Positions 1-6,576 of a stretch of DNA of 8,649 bases are shown piece after piece. Both the position numbers and the translations under genes were made by a program. This stretch comes from Stenotrophomonas sp. GTDB lineage: Bacteria; Pseudomonadota; Gammaproteobacteria; Xanthomonadales; Xanthomonadaceae. The notes under the pieces were generated by a model. It was not told the origin of the DNA and made no database searches. It saw nothing but the letters and a program-made list of their open reading frames with translations. The stretch covers positions 1 to 8,649 of the forward strand of contig DQIG01000176.1 in NCBI GenBank assembly GCA_003525885.1, written 5' to 3'. Numbering within the stretch: position 1 is the stretch's first letter; each line of letters starts with the position of its first letter.

Positions 1-1452
1 GGCCAGACGCTCGGTGGCCTGCTGAACGGTCCGGTTCGACAGCGTGCAACCACGGTCAAGCAGGCCCACAACCACCACGATGCCGCGGCGTTCGCCAGCC
101 TGGCCGCTCCGGGCGCGCACGCTGACCTGTCCCGACTCCAGCTCCAGCAGCAGCGACACCGCCTCGATCAGCGAGCGATAGATGGCGAGCTGCAGGTCCA
201 CCGTCAGCAAGCAGGGGTTGCCCTCCAGCCGGGGCGGAATCACGCGATGGGAATTGTTCCAGGTCTCGCATGCGCCGCCAACCCGAAGCGCGATATACAG
301 CCCAACCTGCTCCAGCCCCGTGGGGTAGACCAGACTGGCCTGTTCACGGAACAGCCGCGAGTGCATGGATGAGGCGTGCTGCAGGCTGTTGGCCACGGCA
401 TGATGCCCCTGCGCCTTCAACCAGCTGACCATCTCGCCGAGCGAGCTGTCCATGCCTTCGCCGAGTTGCTTGAGATGGGAGGCGCGCTCGCGAAGCTCAC
501 GCTCACGGGTCTGATGCGAACTGCGTGCCAAGCGCAATGTGGTTTCCTCAGCCAGTCCACGGGACCGTGCACGCTCATGGTGATAGCTGATGCTGGATCC
601 CAGTGCGAGCAGTGCGACACTCATCACGGCCATGTTCTGCTGGGTGGCGAAGGTGCCCAGGTCGAACGAGGACGGTAGGCCGGTGCTGGGTGTGGCGAAA
701 TGGAGTGGAAGGTTCAACAGCGGAATCGCGATGGCAGCGCCACGCCACCCATGCATGAAGGTCAGAGCGATCGCTGGGAGGGAGGACAGCAGCACCAGGT
801 GGGTGCGTGTGGTGTGGGCGCTGATGGCCGTCAGCTGCATGCACAGGCCCAGGACCAGCATCACCAGGATGGCCGTGACCGTAGGCGCAGCAAAGCGGCG
901 CGTCCAATTGGGATCCGCGTGTCGTCGCGACCAGAGGAATGCCAACGGCACGAGGGTGATGATGGCGGCGAAGTGGCCAAAGATCGTGCGATCAACTGCG
1001 CTAAGCAGGTTGCTGGGCGGCGGGTTCGACCACAGAGCAAATGAAATGCCCATATTGAGAGCCGGGACGAACAATGCCGTGCAGAAGGTCAGCGACAGCA
1101 GCCAGAGGCCGGTGGCGGACTCTGATGGCATTCTCATGCGATGCAGGTAGACCACCAGCATCGCCACCGGCATCAGCAGCGTCGAGGCCAGGATGACCCA
1201 GGCCAGGCCGTAGCTATCGATCATGGGGATGCGCAGGGTTGCGAAGTACGCGTACTCGCCAAGCAGCAGGTAGGGCCACAGGCGGGTCGGGACGATCAGT
1301 AGTGCCGCTGCCCGGATGCCCGCAGGCAGGAAGAACTGATCCAGCGAGAACTGACGCGAGGCAAGGCAGCTCAGGGCGTAGACGGCCGCGAGCGCGATTC
1401 CGACGGGTCGGATCCGGAAGCTCAGTTCAATCGATTCTTTGAATCGCTCCAA
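1..1452 (-). CDS. MASE1-domain membrane protein with degenerate histidine-kinase core (paralog 1, 3' end outside window)
   Basis: The frame stays open from the TTG at 1452-1450 to base 1 (484 codons), so the C-terminus is missing; comparison with the paralog at 2558-4144 suggests about 45 residues are lost. The N-terminal part, roughly residues 14-300, is a string of hydrophobic helices with a MASE1 signature (LPAGIRAAAL followed by RLWPYLLLGEYAYF). A charged linker follows, then a region aligning with HisKA_3 kinases: an H-box-like LKQLGEGMDSSL with Gly331 where His is expected, a YPTGLEQVGLYIAL segment matching the usual RPxxLxxLGLxxAL, and an N-box-like YRSLIEAVSLLL with Leu434 at the Asn position. 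MASE1 is a membrane sensor domain of unknown ligand, found in UhpB-type kinases and cyclic-di-GMP enzymes. An in-frame TAA lies at 1502-1504. The only likely start after it is the TTG, preceded by GGGAG eight bases upstream; the paralog has TTG at the aligned position. Inferred role: signal sensing without phosphotransfer. Confidence 0.8.
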   Translation of the reverse strand, partial: MERFKESIELSFRIRPVGIALAAVYALSCLASRQFSLDQFFLPAGIRAAALLIVPTRLWPYLLLGEYAYFATLRIPMIDSYGLAWVILASTLLMPVAMLVVYLHRMRMPSESATGLWLLSLTFCTALFVPALNMGISFALWSNPPPSNLLSAVDRTIFGHFAAIITLVPLAFLWSRRHADPNWTRRFAAPTVTAILVMLVLGLCMQLTAISAHTTRTHLVLLSSLPAIALTFMHGWRGAAIAIPLLNLPLHFATPSTGLPSSFDLGTFATQQNMAVMSVALLALGSSISYHHERARSRGLAEETTLRLARSSHQTRERELRERASHLKQLGEGMDSSLGEMVSWLKAQGHHAVANSLQHASSMHSRLFREQASLVYPTGLEQVGLYIALRVGGACETWNNSHRVIPPRLEGNPCLLTVDLQLAIYRSLIEAVSLLLELESGQVSVRARSGQAGERRGIVVVVGLLDRGCTLSNRTVQQATERLA

Positions 1453-1502
1453 GCCCGCGTCTCCCGTCTCCCGGCCAATGATGACTGGCCACTTCCGAAG
1501 AC

Positions 1503-1529
1503 ATTATCGACAGTTGGAGAAGGGCGCAA
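1503..1529 (-). promoter_or_regulatory. Candidate promoter of MASE1 paralog 1
   Basis: Read on the minus strand this is TTGCGC, 15 bases, GATAAT, ending 50 bases before the TTG start. The same arrangement (TTGCAT, 15 bases, GATAAC) lies upstream of the second MASE1 gene. GATAAT is close to the sigma-70 -10 consensus. The 15-base spacing is short for sigma-70, so this could instead be a conserved regulator site. Conservation between the paralogs is the main support. Confidence 0.35.
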
Positions 1530-1963
1530 TCGAGGTGCGTGGCTTCCCTTTGCGCTGCAATTGGCGGTTTCCTGTGCTTCGTGGCCCTACACGCCCGGCA
1601 GTGCGGCGGCATAGCCACCAACGGACGGTTAATCATCCACAATCAGCGCGCCCACGGGGCGATCGCGTTTCAGCCGTTGCACCAGCCACCTTCGGCGGTT
1701 GATGCTGTCCGCTGTGTTCCCCATCACACAATCGGCGATGTCCTGCAGTTACACGCGCTTGTCCAGGTCCTTGTCTCAGATGCCACTGACCTGCACCGTG
1801 GCGGGTTTCGATGCGGGTATTGGCGATTTCGGACGCAGCATCGCCGTGGCATGGGTTTGCATCGATCCAGTGGATTATGTCCCATGGGCACTACGGAGTC
1901 CGCCCGGTATATGCTGATGCGATTGGCGGTAGCATCCCTCTTGATCCCTATTGCATCCAACCT

Positions 1964-1969
1964 GGAGGT
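1964..1969 (+). promoter_or_regulatory. Ribosome-binding site setting the GTG start at 1974
   Basis: GGAGGT lies just upstream of the GTG at 1974, with a five-base spacer after GGAGG. This is the strongest Shine-Dalgarno sequence in the left half of the window. It selects GTG 1974 over the ATG at 1539, which would add 145 residues of unlikely composition in front of a signal peptide. Confidence 0.75.
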
Positions 1970-1973
1970 TAGT

Positions 1974-2399
1974 GTGAGAATTTTCCGAATTCATGCATTT
2001 GCTGGTGCATTGATGTTGGTGCCGGTATCCGTTTTTGCTTTTGCCCCGGGTGACGACCATGGAATCAAGATGGCCGGCCAAGGACTCGGCCAGTCGATTC
2101 CGCAGGCACAAGACCTGAGCGTGGATCCCGGCTGGTTGGTCTATGGGTTCGAGCGCGATGGCATGGACTATTTCCAGGTAAACGATCTCGCAGGGCACGT
2201 GCACATCGTGATCGGCAATGCTGCCGGCACGTTCTGGGTGCTGCCGGCAGGTGACCCATCTGCGAAGGTGTCGTTGCCGGAGCAGCGCCTGCCTGTTCCC
2301 GCAAAAGCCACCAGAACGGTTGTCTATCGGTCTTCCGCATTCACGCTGGTCAGATATGCAAGCGGAGCTGATGTGTTGTGGGCGGTAGAGGCGCCCTGA
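1974..2399 (+). CDS. Small exported protein of unknown function
   Basis: The GTG start gives 141 residues and a TGA stop. The N-terminus is a classic Sec signal peptide: two Arg in the first five residues, a hydrophobic core (AFAGALMLVPVSV), and a likely cleavage after VFA at residue 22; cleavage after residue 24 is less likely because Pro follows. The mature part is about 119 residues, has no cysteine, and appears to be mostly beta strand (for example WLVYGFERDGMDYFQV, VHIVIG, FTLVRYASGADVLWAVEA near the C-terminus). I do not recognise the family. It should be periplasmic or secreted. It lies between the two MASE1 paralogs, on the opposite strand to both, and its base composition is lower in GC than the polyamine genes (about 43% in 1981-2040). 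A link to the MASE1 proteins is only suggested by position. That it is a real gene is well supported by start, signal peptide and ribosome-binding site. Confidence 0.75.
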   Translation: MRIFRIHAFAGALMLVPVSVFAFAPGDDHGIKMAGQGLGQSIPQAQDLSVDPGWLVYGFERDGMDYFQVNDLAGHVHIVIGNAAGTFWVLPAGDPSAKVSLPEQRLPVPAKATRTVVYRSSAFTLVRYASGADVLWAVEAP

Positions 2400-2443
2400 T
2401 ACTGCCTGTTGCCGGGATATCGGCGAGCTTCAGTGTCAGGCTG

Positions 2444-2475
2444 CATGGGCACCCGGTGTTCGCCGGGCGCCCATG
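2444..2475. terminator. Strong hairpin between convergent genes, candidate bidirectional terminator
   Basis: Arms CATGGGCACCCGG (2444-2456) and CCGGGCGCCCATG (2463-2475) pair over 13 positions with a single A/C mismatch, around the loop TGTTCG. The hairpin sits 44 bases after the exported-protein stop and 82 bases past the stop of the second MASE1 gene, where a shared terminator would be expected. No T-run follows on either strand, so it may act poorly as an intrinsic terminator. It could instead be a mobile repeat-type stem-loop or an mRNA 3' end stabiliser. It lacks the GTAG start typical of Stenotrophomonas SMAG repeats. Confidence 0.45.
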
Positions 2476-2557
2476 ACGCCCTTGGCCAGGGGATGAGCGG
2501 GACGCTTATGCGATTCCGCTGTTTTGGTTCGCTCCAGCCGCTTGACTGTGAAATGCA

Positions 2558-4144
2558 CTACTGCAGCGCAGAGGGTGCGGGGCAGCTGTACTGCGATGGA
2601 GCGCTGGGCACTGCCTCAAGTTTTGATTGACGGTCGAGAAACAGAATCCTGACCCGGTTGCCATAGCAGTCAACGGTCCCGTCATAGGGCAGGGTTCGCC
2701 CGGACAGCCGCTCGAACGCTGCCATGGTTGTCTGCTGGGAAAGGCGCCGACGCGACTCCAGCAGCGACACGACCATGAGGATTCCGCGCCTGGAACCCAT
2801 TCCGCCGCACCTTGCACGAATGCGAATCTGGCCACCTTCATGCTTGAGAAGAATGGAGACCGCATCAATGAGTGTCCGGTAAGCGGCCAACTGCAGTTCC
2901 ACGCTCAGGTTGCAGGGGTCGCCTTTCAGATCCGGGCGGAGAACGCGCTCCGTCAGCTTCCATGACTCACGGATGCCACCCGCCTGCAAAGCCACGTAAA
3001 GCCCAAGATGCTCCAGGCCCGAGGGATAGACCATGCTTGTCTGTTCGCGAAAGAGCCGCGAATGTACATTCGAGGTATGCAGAAGGCTGCTGGCCACTGC
3101 GTGATGTCCCTGGGCCTTGAGCCAGTCGGCCAGCTCAACCAGCGACGTATCAATGCCGTCGCCGAGCTTGCGAAGGTGCAGGGCACGCTCACGCAGTTCC
3201 ATCTCGCTGGCCAATTGCGAGCTCCTCGCAAGATGGATGGCGTCCCTTTCCCCCATCTCGCGCAGCCTGTAACGATGGTAGAAGTGGGTGATGCGTGATC
3301 CGAGCAACAGCAATACGATGCCGCTGATCGCCATGATCTGCTGGGTGATGAAGGCCGCTGGATCGAATGCGGTTGGATGTGTGTTGGGCGTGGTCAGGCC
3401 GATGACCAAGTTGAGCACCGGCACTGCAAGGGCGGCACCCTTCCAGCCATACAGGCAGGTAAGTGCGGCCGCGGGGAGTGCCAACAGCAGCAGGAGCGTT
3501 GCCTTCAGCGCAACCCAGTCTGCGGGAAGTTGAGTTGCTGCTATCCCGATCAGCAGCATCAATGAAAGTGCCGCCAGCATCGGGGTCTTTCGTCCAGCGT
3601 TCCACTCCTGCCCCACGTCCTGTCGCGCCCACAGCATGGCGATGGGGGCCACCGTCAGAATGCCGATGAAGTCGCCCACGCTGTAACGCGCCGCATTGGT
3701 CAGGAAGGGCGTGGAAGGGGGTGTTGGCCAGAGCAGATGGGAAAAGCTGAGGTTCAGCAGAGTAATAACGACGCTGGAAGCGGCGGCAATCAACAAGAGG
3801 CCGATCGTCTGCGACTCCGCCATCAGCCGCCGTTGCAGCTTCACAATCAACATCACTGCGGGCATGAGGAACGCGGAGGCAACAATGACCCATGTCAGGC
3901 CGTACTTCTCGATCATTGGCACGCGGGACTGTGCAAAGTACGCATATTCGCCCAGCAGCAGATAAGGCCACAGGCGCGGCGGGCACAACAGTACGGCCGC
4001 CACCCGGATGCCGGCTGGCAAATAGAACTGATCCAGCGACAGCTGTCGGGTTGCCCAATAGGCAACTGCATAAAGCAAGGCAAGCATCAGACCAGCCGGA
4101 CGAATGCGCACCTTCAGCAACAATCCTTCTTTCCACCAGTCCAA
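2558..4144 (-). CDS. MASE1-domain membrane protein with degenerate histidine-kinase core (paralog 2, complete)
   Basis: From the TTG at 4144-4142 to the TAG at 2560-2558 this encodes 528 residues. Residues about 14-300 form eight or nine hydrophobic segments of a MASE1 domain (LPAGIRVAAVLL, RLWPYLLLGEYAYF). After a charged helix (about 300-325) comes a HisKA_3-like region: LRKLGDGIDTSL, with Gly328 in place of the H-box His; YPSGLEHLGLYVAL; then LAAYRTLIDAVSILLKHEGG, an N-box with Ile431 in place of Asn. The following HATPase-like stretch has no DxG motif (VVSLLES instead) but ends in a YGNRVRILFL strand like the usual end of that fold. The frame is open up to an ATG at 4276, and a GTG lies at 4150. 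The TTG is preferred because homology to the paralog begins here, a purine-rich GGGGGA lies seven bases upstream, and the candidate promoter falls inside the longer frame. Inferred role: membrane signalling without autophosphorylation. Ligand and partner are unknown. Confidence 0.88.
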   Translation of the reverse strand: MDWWKEGLLLKVRIRPAGLMLALLYAVAYWATRQLSLDQFYLPAGIRVAAVLLCPPRLWPYLLLGEYAYFAQSRVPMIEKYGLTWVIVASAFLMPAVMLIVKLQRRLMAESQTIGLLLIAAASSVVITLLNLSFSHLLWPTPPSTPFLTNAARYSVGDFIGILTVAPIAMLWARQDVGQEWNAGRKTPMLAALSLMLLIGIAATQLPADWVALKATLLLLLALPAAALTCLYGWKGAALAVPVLNLVIGLTTPNTHPTAFDPAAFITQQIMAISGIVLLLLGSRITHFYHRYRLREMGERDAIHLARSSQLASEMELRERALHLRKLGDGIDTSLVELADWLKAQGHHAVASSLLHTSNVHSRLFREQTSMVYPSGLEHLGLYVALQAGGIRESWKLTERVLRPDLKGDPCNLSVELQLAAYRTLIDAVSILLKHEGGQIRIRARCGGMGSRRGILMVVSLLESRRRLSQQTTMAAFERLSGRTLPYDGTVDCYGNRVRILFLDRQSKLEAVPSAPSQYSCPAPSALQ

Positions 4145-4213
4145 TCGCACGTCCCCCTCTCCTACGTGTCCCCTGTCAGCTTCCATTCGCCGCGGGGCCC
4201 GGTTTCTCAGGAC

Positions 4214-4240
4214 GTTATCGGTCTGCGAACGATTATGCAA
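4214..4240 (-). promoter_or_regulatory. Candidate promoter of MASE1 paralog 2
   Basis: On the minus strand this is TTGCAT, 15 bases, GATAAC, ending 69 bases before the TTG start. It matches in sequence and spacing the element before paralog 1; the -10-like part shares CGATAAYGTCYT in both. The short spacing weakens a plain sigma-70 reading. The rest of the 231-base gap to puuB (4145-4375) shows only short imperfect dyads, and no convincing terminator for puuB. Confidence 0.35.
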
Positions 4241-4375
4241 TTGCACAGCTGCGCATTTAGGTAATTGACCAACCATCCATCACACATGTTGCGTGAAAAT
4301 CTGTGACGTGTGCAGCACGATCAGCGCTGCGGTGCGCTTGTCAGAACGTTCAATACAGGTGGAGATGCAGAATCT

Positions 4376-5653
4376 TCACCACAACGCATCCCGCAGCTTG
4401 TACCACGACATCGCCGCTACCAGCAGCGGCGTGCGCAGCAGCCGCCCGCCCGGGAAGGGCGCATGCCGCAGGCGCTGGAACACGTCCAGGCGCTCGCTCT
4501 GGCCGGCAATGGCGGCGGCGATGACCTCGCCGGCCAGCCCGGCGGCGGCCACCCCGTGCCCGGAGAACCCCTGCGCGAAGTACAGGTTGCCGTCCAGCCG
4601 GCCCCAATGCGGGGCGCGGTTGCGGGTGATGTCCACGTAGCCGCCCCAGACCTGGTCCAGCGGCACGTCGGCCAGCTGCGGGAACACCTGGTGCATGCGC
4701 CGCTGCATCACCCCGCGCAGTCCCGGCGGTGGCAGGGCTGAATAGCTGGCGCGGCCCCCGAACAGCAGCCGGTGGTCGTGGCTGAGGCGGAAATAGTCCA
4801 ATGCCCAGGCGGTGTCGGCCACGGCCATGTCGTTGCCGATCAGGGCGCGGGCGCGCTCGGCCCCCAGCGGCGCGCTGGCGCCGATATAGGTGCCGACCGG
4901 CATGATCCGCCGTTCCAGCTCGGGCAGCAGGCCCTGCAGCCAGGCATTTCCGGCCACCACCAGATGCGCGGCGCGTACGCTGCCCTGCGCGGTGTGCAGG
5001 GTGGGCTGCGGTCCGCGCTGCACGCGGGTTACCGCCGAATTCTCGTGGATCACCACACCCGCCGCGCGCGCCGCATCGGCCAGGCCGCGCGCATAGGCCA
5101 GCGGGTGCAGGTGCGCGCTGAGCGGGTCGAACATTGCGGCGCGGTAGCGCGGGCTGTCCAGCTGCGCTCGCAGGGCGTCACGGTCCCACCATTGCATCGG
5201 GTAGTCGTAATGGCGCTGCAGGTGCTCGCAGTTGGCCTGCAGCTCGCGCTCATGGCGTTCGCGGATGGCGACGCTGGCGTGGCCTTCCACCCAGTGGCAG
5301 TCGATGCCGTGGCGGTCGATGCGCGTACGCATCGCCTGCACCGCATCGCGCGACCAGTCGAACAGGTGGCGCGCATCATCGCGGCCAAGCTGCCGTTCCA
5401 GCTCGTCCACCTCGCAGCCGTAGCCGACCAGCGCCTGGCCGCCATTGCGACCGGACGCGCCCCAGCCGATCCGCTGCGCTTCCAGCACTACCACGCGCTG
5501 GCCACGTGCAGCCAGTTCCAGGGCTGCGGTCAGGCCGGTATAGCCGGCGCCCAGCACCGCAACATCGGCCTGCACATTGCCTTGCAACGAGGGCAGGGCG
5601 GGCGGTTCGGGCAGGCTGGAGGCATACCAGCTGGGCGGGAAGGCGGCGCTCAC
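4376..5653 (-). CDS. puuB: Gamma-glutamylputrescine oxidase (FAD-dependent)
   Basis: PuuB oxidises gamma-glutamylputrescine to gamma-glutamyl-gamma-aminobutyraldehyde, releasing ammonia and hydrogen peroxide, in the cytoplasm. The 425-residue product is a full-length DAO-family flavoprotein. It has the dinucleotide motif GAGYTG at 35-40, an acidic Glu58 at the end of the second strand, GWGASGRNGGQ at 63-73 (a hallmark of PuuB/OrdL proteins), WGGYVDITRNRAPHWGR at 336-352 and YFAQGFSGHGVA from 358. The start is GTG at 5653-5651 with GAGG six bases upstream. The resulting N-terminus (SWYASS before the Rossmann fold) fits the short leader seen in known PuuB proteins. The gene diverges from puuD-puuA across 161 bases, which supports gamma-glutamylputrescine over generic amino acid oxidation. 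Stop is TGA. Other DAO-family oxidases are the only realistic alternative. Confidence 0.9.
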   Translation of the reverse strand: MSAAFPPSWYASSLPEPPALPSLQGNVQADVAVLGAGYTGLTAALELAARGQRVVVLEAQRIGWGASGRNGGQALVGYGCEVDELERQLGRDDARHLFDWSRDAVQAMRTRIDRHGIDCHWVEGHASVAIRERHERELQANCEHLQRHYDYPMQWWDRDALRAQLDSPRYRAAMFDPLSAHLHPLAYARGLADAARAAGVVIHENSAVTRVQRGPQPTLHTAQGSVRAAHLVVAGNAWLQGLLPELERRIMPVGTYIGASAPLGAERARALIGNDMAVADTAWALDYFRLSHDHRLLFGGRASYSALPPPGLRGVMQRRMHQVFPQLADVPLDQVWGGYVDITRNRAPHWGRLDGNLYFAQGFSGHGVAAAGLAGEVIAAAIAGQSERLDVFQRLRHAPFPGGRLLRTPLLVAAMSWYKLRDALW

Positions 5654-5732
5654 TGCAGGCCTCGCGGGTGCAGGGCGGCAGGACGGAGCGGGGCAGGTCG
5701 ATCAGCGTTCACCCCGGTAGTTTCGCCGATGC

Positions 5733-5754
5733 GTGACGGCCGTGGTGTGACGGC
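5733..5754. repeat. Direct repeat GTGACGGC in the puuB/puuD divergent promoter region
   Basis: GTGACGGC occurs at 5733-5740 and again at 5747-5754, 14 bases apart start to start; the first copy runs into the palindrome ACGGCCGT (5736-5743). The pair lies about midway between the two divergent starts, where an operator controlling both directions would sit. The repeat is seen directly. Regulator binding is inference, and in GC-rich DNA an 8-base repeat can arise by chance. Confidence 0.45.
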
Positions 5755-5760
5755 ACCGAC

Positions 5761-5790
5761 TTGCCGCCTTCGCCGGGCGGCGGGTAACGT
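5761..5790 (+). promoter_or_regulatory. Candidate promoter of puuD-puuA
   Basis: TTGCCG (5761-5766) and TAACGT (5785-5790) are 18 bases apart and would place transcription start close to 5797, just before the ribosome-binding site AAGGAG at 5802-5807. Both hexamers are weak matches to sigma-70. The spacer contains a GCCGCC/GGCGGC hairpin (5763-5768 and 5776-5781). Low certainty. Confidence 0.25.
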
Positions 5791-5814
5791 GTCTGCACGC
5801 CAAGGAGTTTTCCC

Positions 5815-6576
5815 ATGCGCCGCCTGCCCTGGGTGGGCCTGCCCACCGACAGCACCGTGCTCGGCCATCACCGTTTCGCGGTGGCCGGCGAGAAGTACGT
5901 GCGCGCGCTGGCCGAGGCGGCCGAGGTAACCCCGGTGGTGTTGCCGAGCCTGCAGCCACCGCTGCCGGCCGGCGCCTGGCTGCAGGGGCTCGATGGCCTG
6001 CTGTTGACCGGTGCAGTCAGCAATATCGAACCGCAGCACTACGAAGGTGGTCGTAGCTGGCCAGGCAATCCGCACGACCCCGCCCGGGACGCCAACGCGT
6101 TCGCACTGCTGCGCGAAGCGCTGGCGTTTGACCTGCCGGTGCTGGCGATCTGCCGTGGTTTCCAGGAATTGAATGTCGCGCTGGGCGGCACGCTGCATTC
6201 GCAGGTGCATGCGGTGCCGGGCCTGTCCGATCATCGCGAAGATCCGCAGGCGCAGGTGGAGGTGCAGTATGGACCGGCGCATGCGGTCACCCTTCAGGCC
6301 GATGGCTGGCTGGCACAGTGGCAGGGCGGAGACCGTGCGCAGGTCAATTCGGTGCACGGGCAGGGCATCGCCCGCCTCGCGCAGGGCCTGCAGGTCGAGG
6401 CCTGCGCCGATGACGGGCTGGTCGAGGCGGCACGCAGCCTGCACCATGGTTTCGTGCTCGGCGTACAGTGGCACCCGGAGTGGCGGGTCATGCAGGCGCC
6501 GTTCTATCACGCTATTTTCCGTGCGTTCGGCCAAGCTTGCCGGCAGCACCAACAGAACCGACTGGATTCCCGATGA
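5815..6576 (+). CDS. puuD: Gamma-glutamyl-gamma-aminobutyrate hydrolase
   Basis: PuuD cleaves gamma-glutamyl-GABA to glutamate and GABA, the last step of the Puu pathway in the cytoplasm. The 253-residue product matches the family length (about 254 in E. coli) and is a class I glutamine-amidotransferase-like hydrolase. The nucleophile is Cys113 in AICRGFQELNV, and the catalytic His220 and Glu222 lie in GVQWHPEW. Family segments GLLLTGAVSNIEP, HREDP and NSVHGQGI are also present. The ATG has AAGGAG seven bases upstream. The stop overlaps the puuA start as ATGA, so puuD and puuA form an operon with likely translational coupling. Divergent puuB lies 161 bases upstream. A general gamma-glutamyl peptidase is unlikely in this context. 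Confidence 0.93.
   Translation: MRRLPWVGLPTDSTVLGHHRFAVAGEKYVRALAEAAEVTPVVLPSLQPPLPAGAWLQGLDGLLLTGAVSNIEPQHYEGGRSWPGNPHDPARDANAFALLREALAFDLPVLAICRGFQELNVALGGTLHSQVHAVPGLSDHREDPQAQVEVQYGPAHAVTLQADGWLAQWQGGDRAQVNSVHGQGIARLAQGLQVEACADDGLVEAARSLHHGFVLGVQWHPEWRVMQAPFYHAIFRAFGQACRQHQQNRLDSR

Larger units (their letters stand above)
1453..1973. other. Divergent intergenic region without a recognisable gene
   Basis: These 521 bases separate the start of MASE1 paralog 1 (minus strand) from the start of the exported-protein gene (plus strand). Short open frames exist on both strands (for example 1724-1960 minus, and the upstream extension of the exported-protein frame back to 1539). Their translations are rich in His, Arg and Cys, show no domain, and have no convincing ribosome-binding site. 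Apart from the candidate promoter at 1503-1529 and the ribosome-binding site at 1964-1969, I see no tRNA, transposon end or clear repeat. The length is large for a promoter region, so a small RNA or a decayed gene remains possible. Confidence 0.5.

Noticed and set aside
1539..1973. N-terminal extension of the exported protein to an ATG at 1539
   Set aside because: It would bury a typical signal peptide inside the protein, and GGAGGT directly precedes the GTG at 1974.
3189..4136. 315-codon minus-strand frame overlapping the second MASE1 gene
   Set aside because: A shifted frame of the same gene; the MASE1 frame has homology to its paralog along its whole length.
4145..4276. N-terminal extension of the second MASE1 protein to the ATG at 4276
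   Set aside because: The extra 44 residues have no counterpart in the paralog, where an in-frame stop lies upstream of the start, and they overlap the conserved promoter-like element.
5752..5764. Sigma-54 promoter GGCAC...TTGC upstream of puuD
   Set aside because: The GG and GC dinucleotides are nine bases apart; sigma-54 promoters require ten.
4772..5929. 385-codon open frame on the plus strand opposite puuB
   Set aside because: Antisense shadow of PuuB that also runs into puuD; no domain and no ribosome-binding site.
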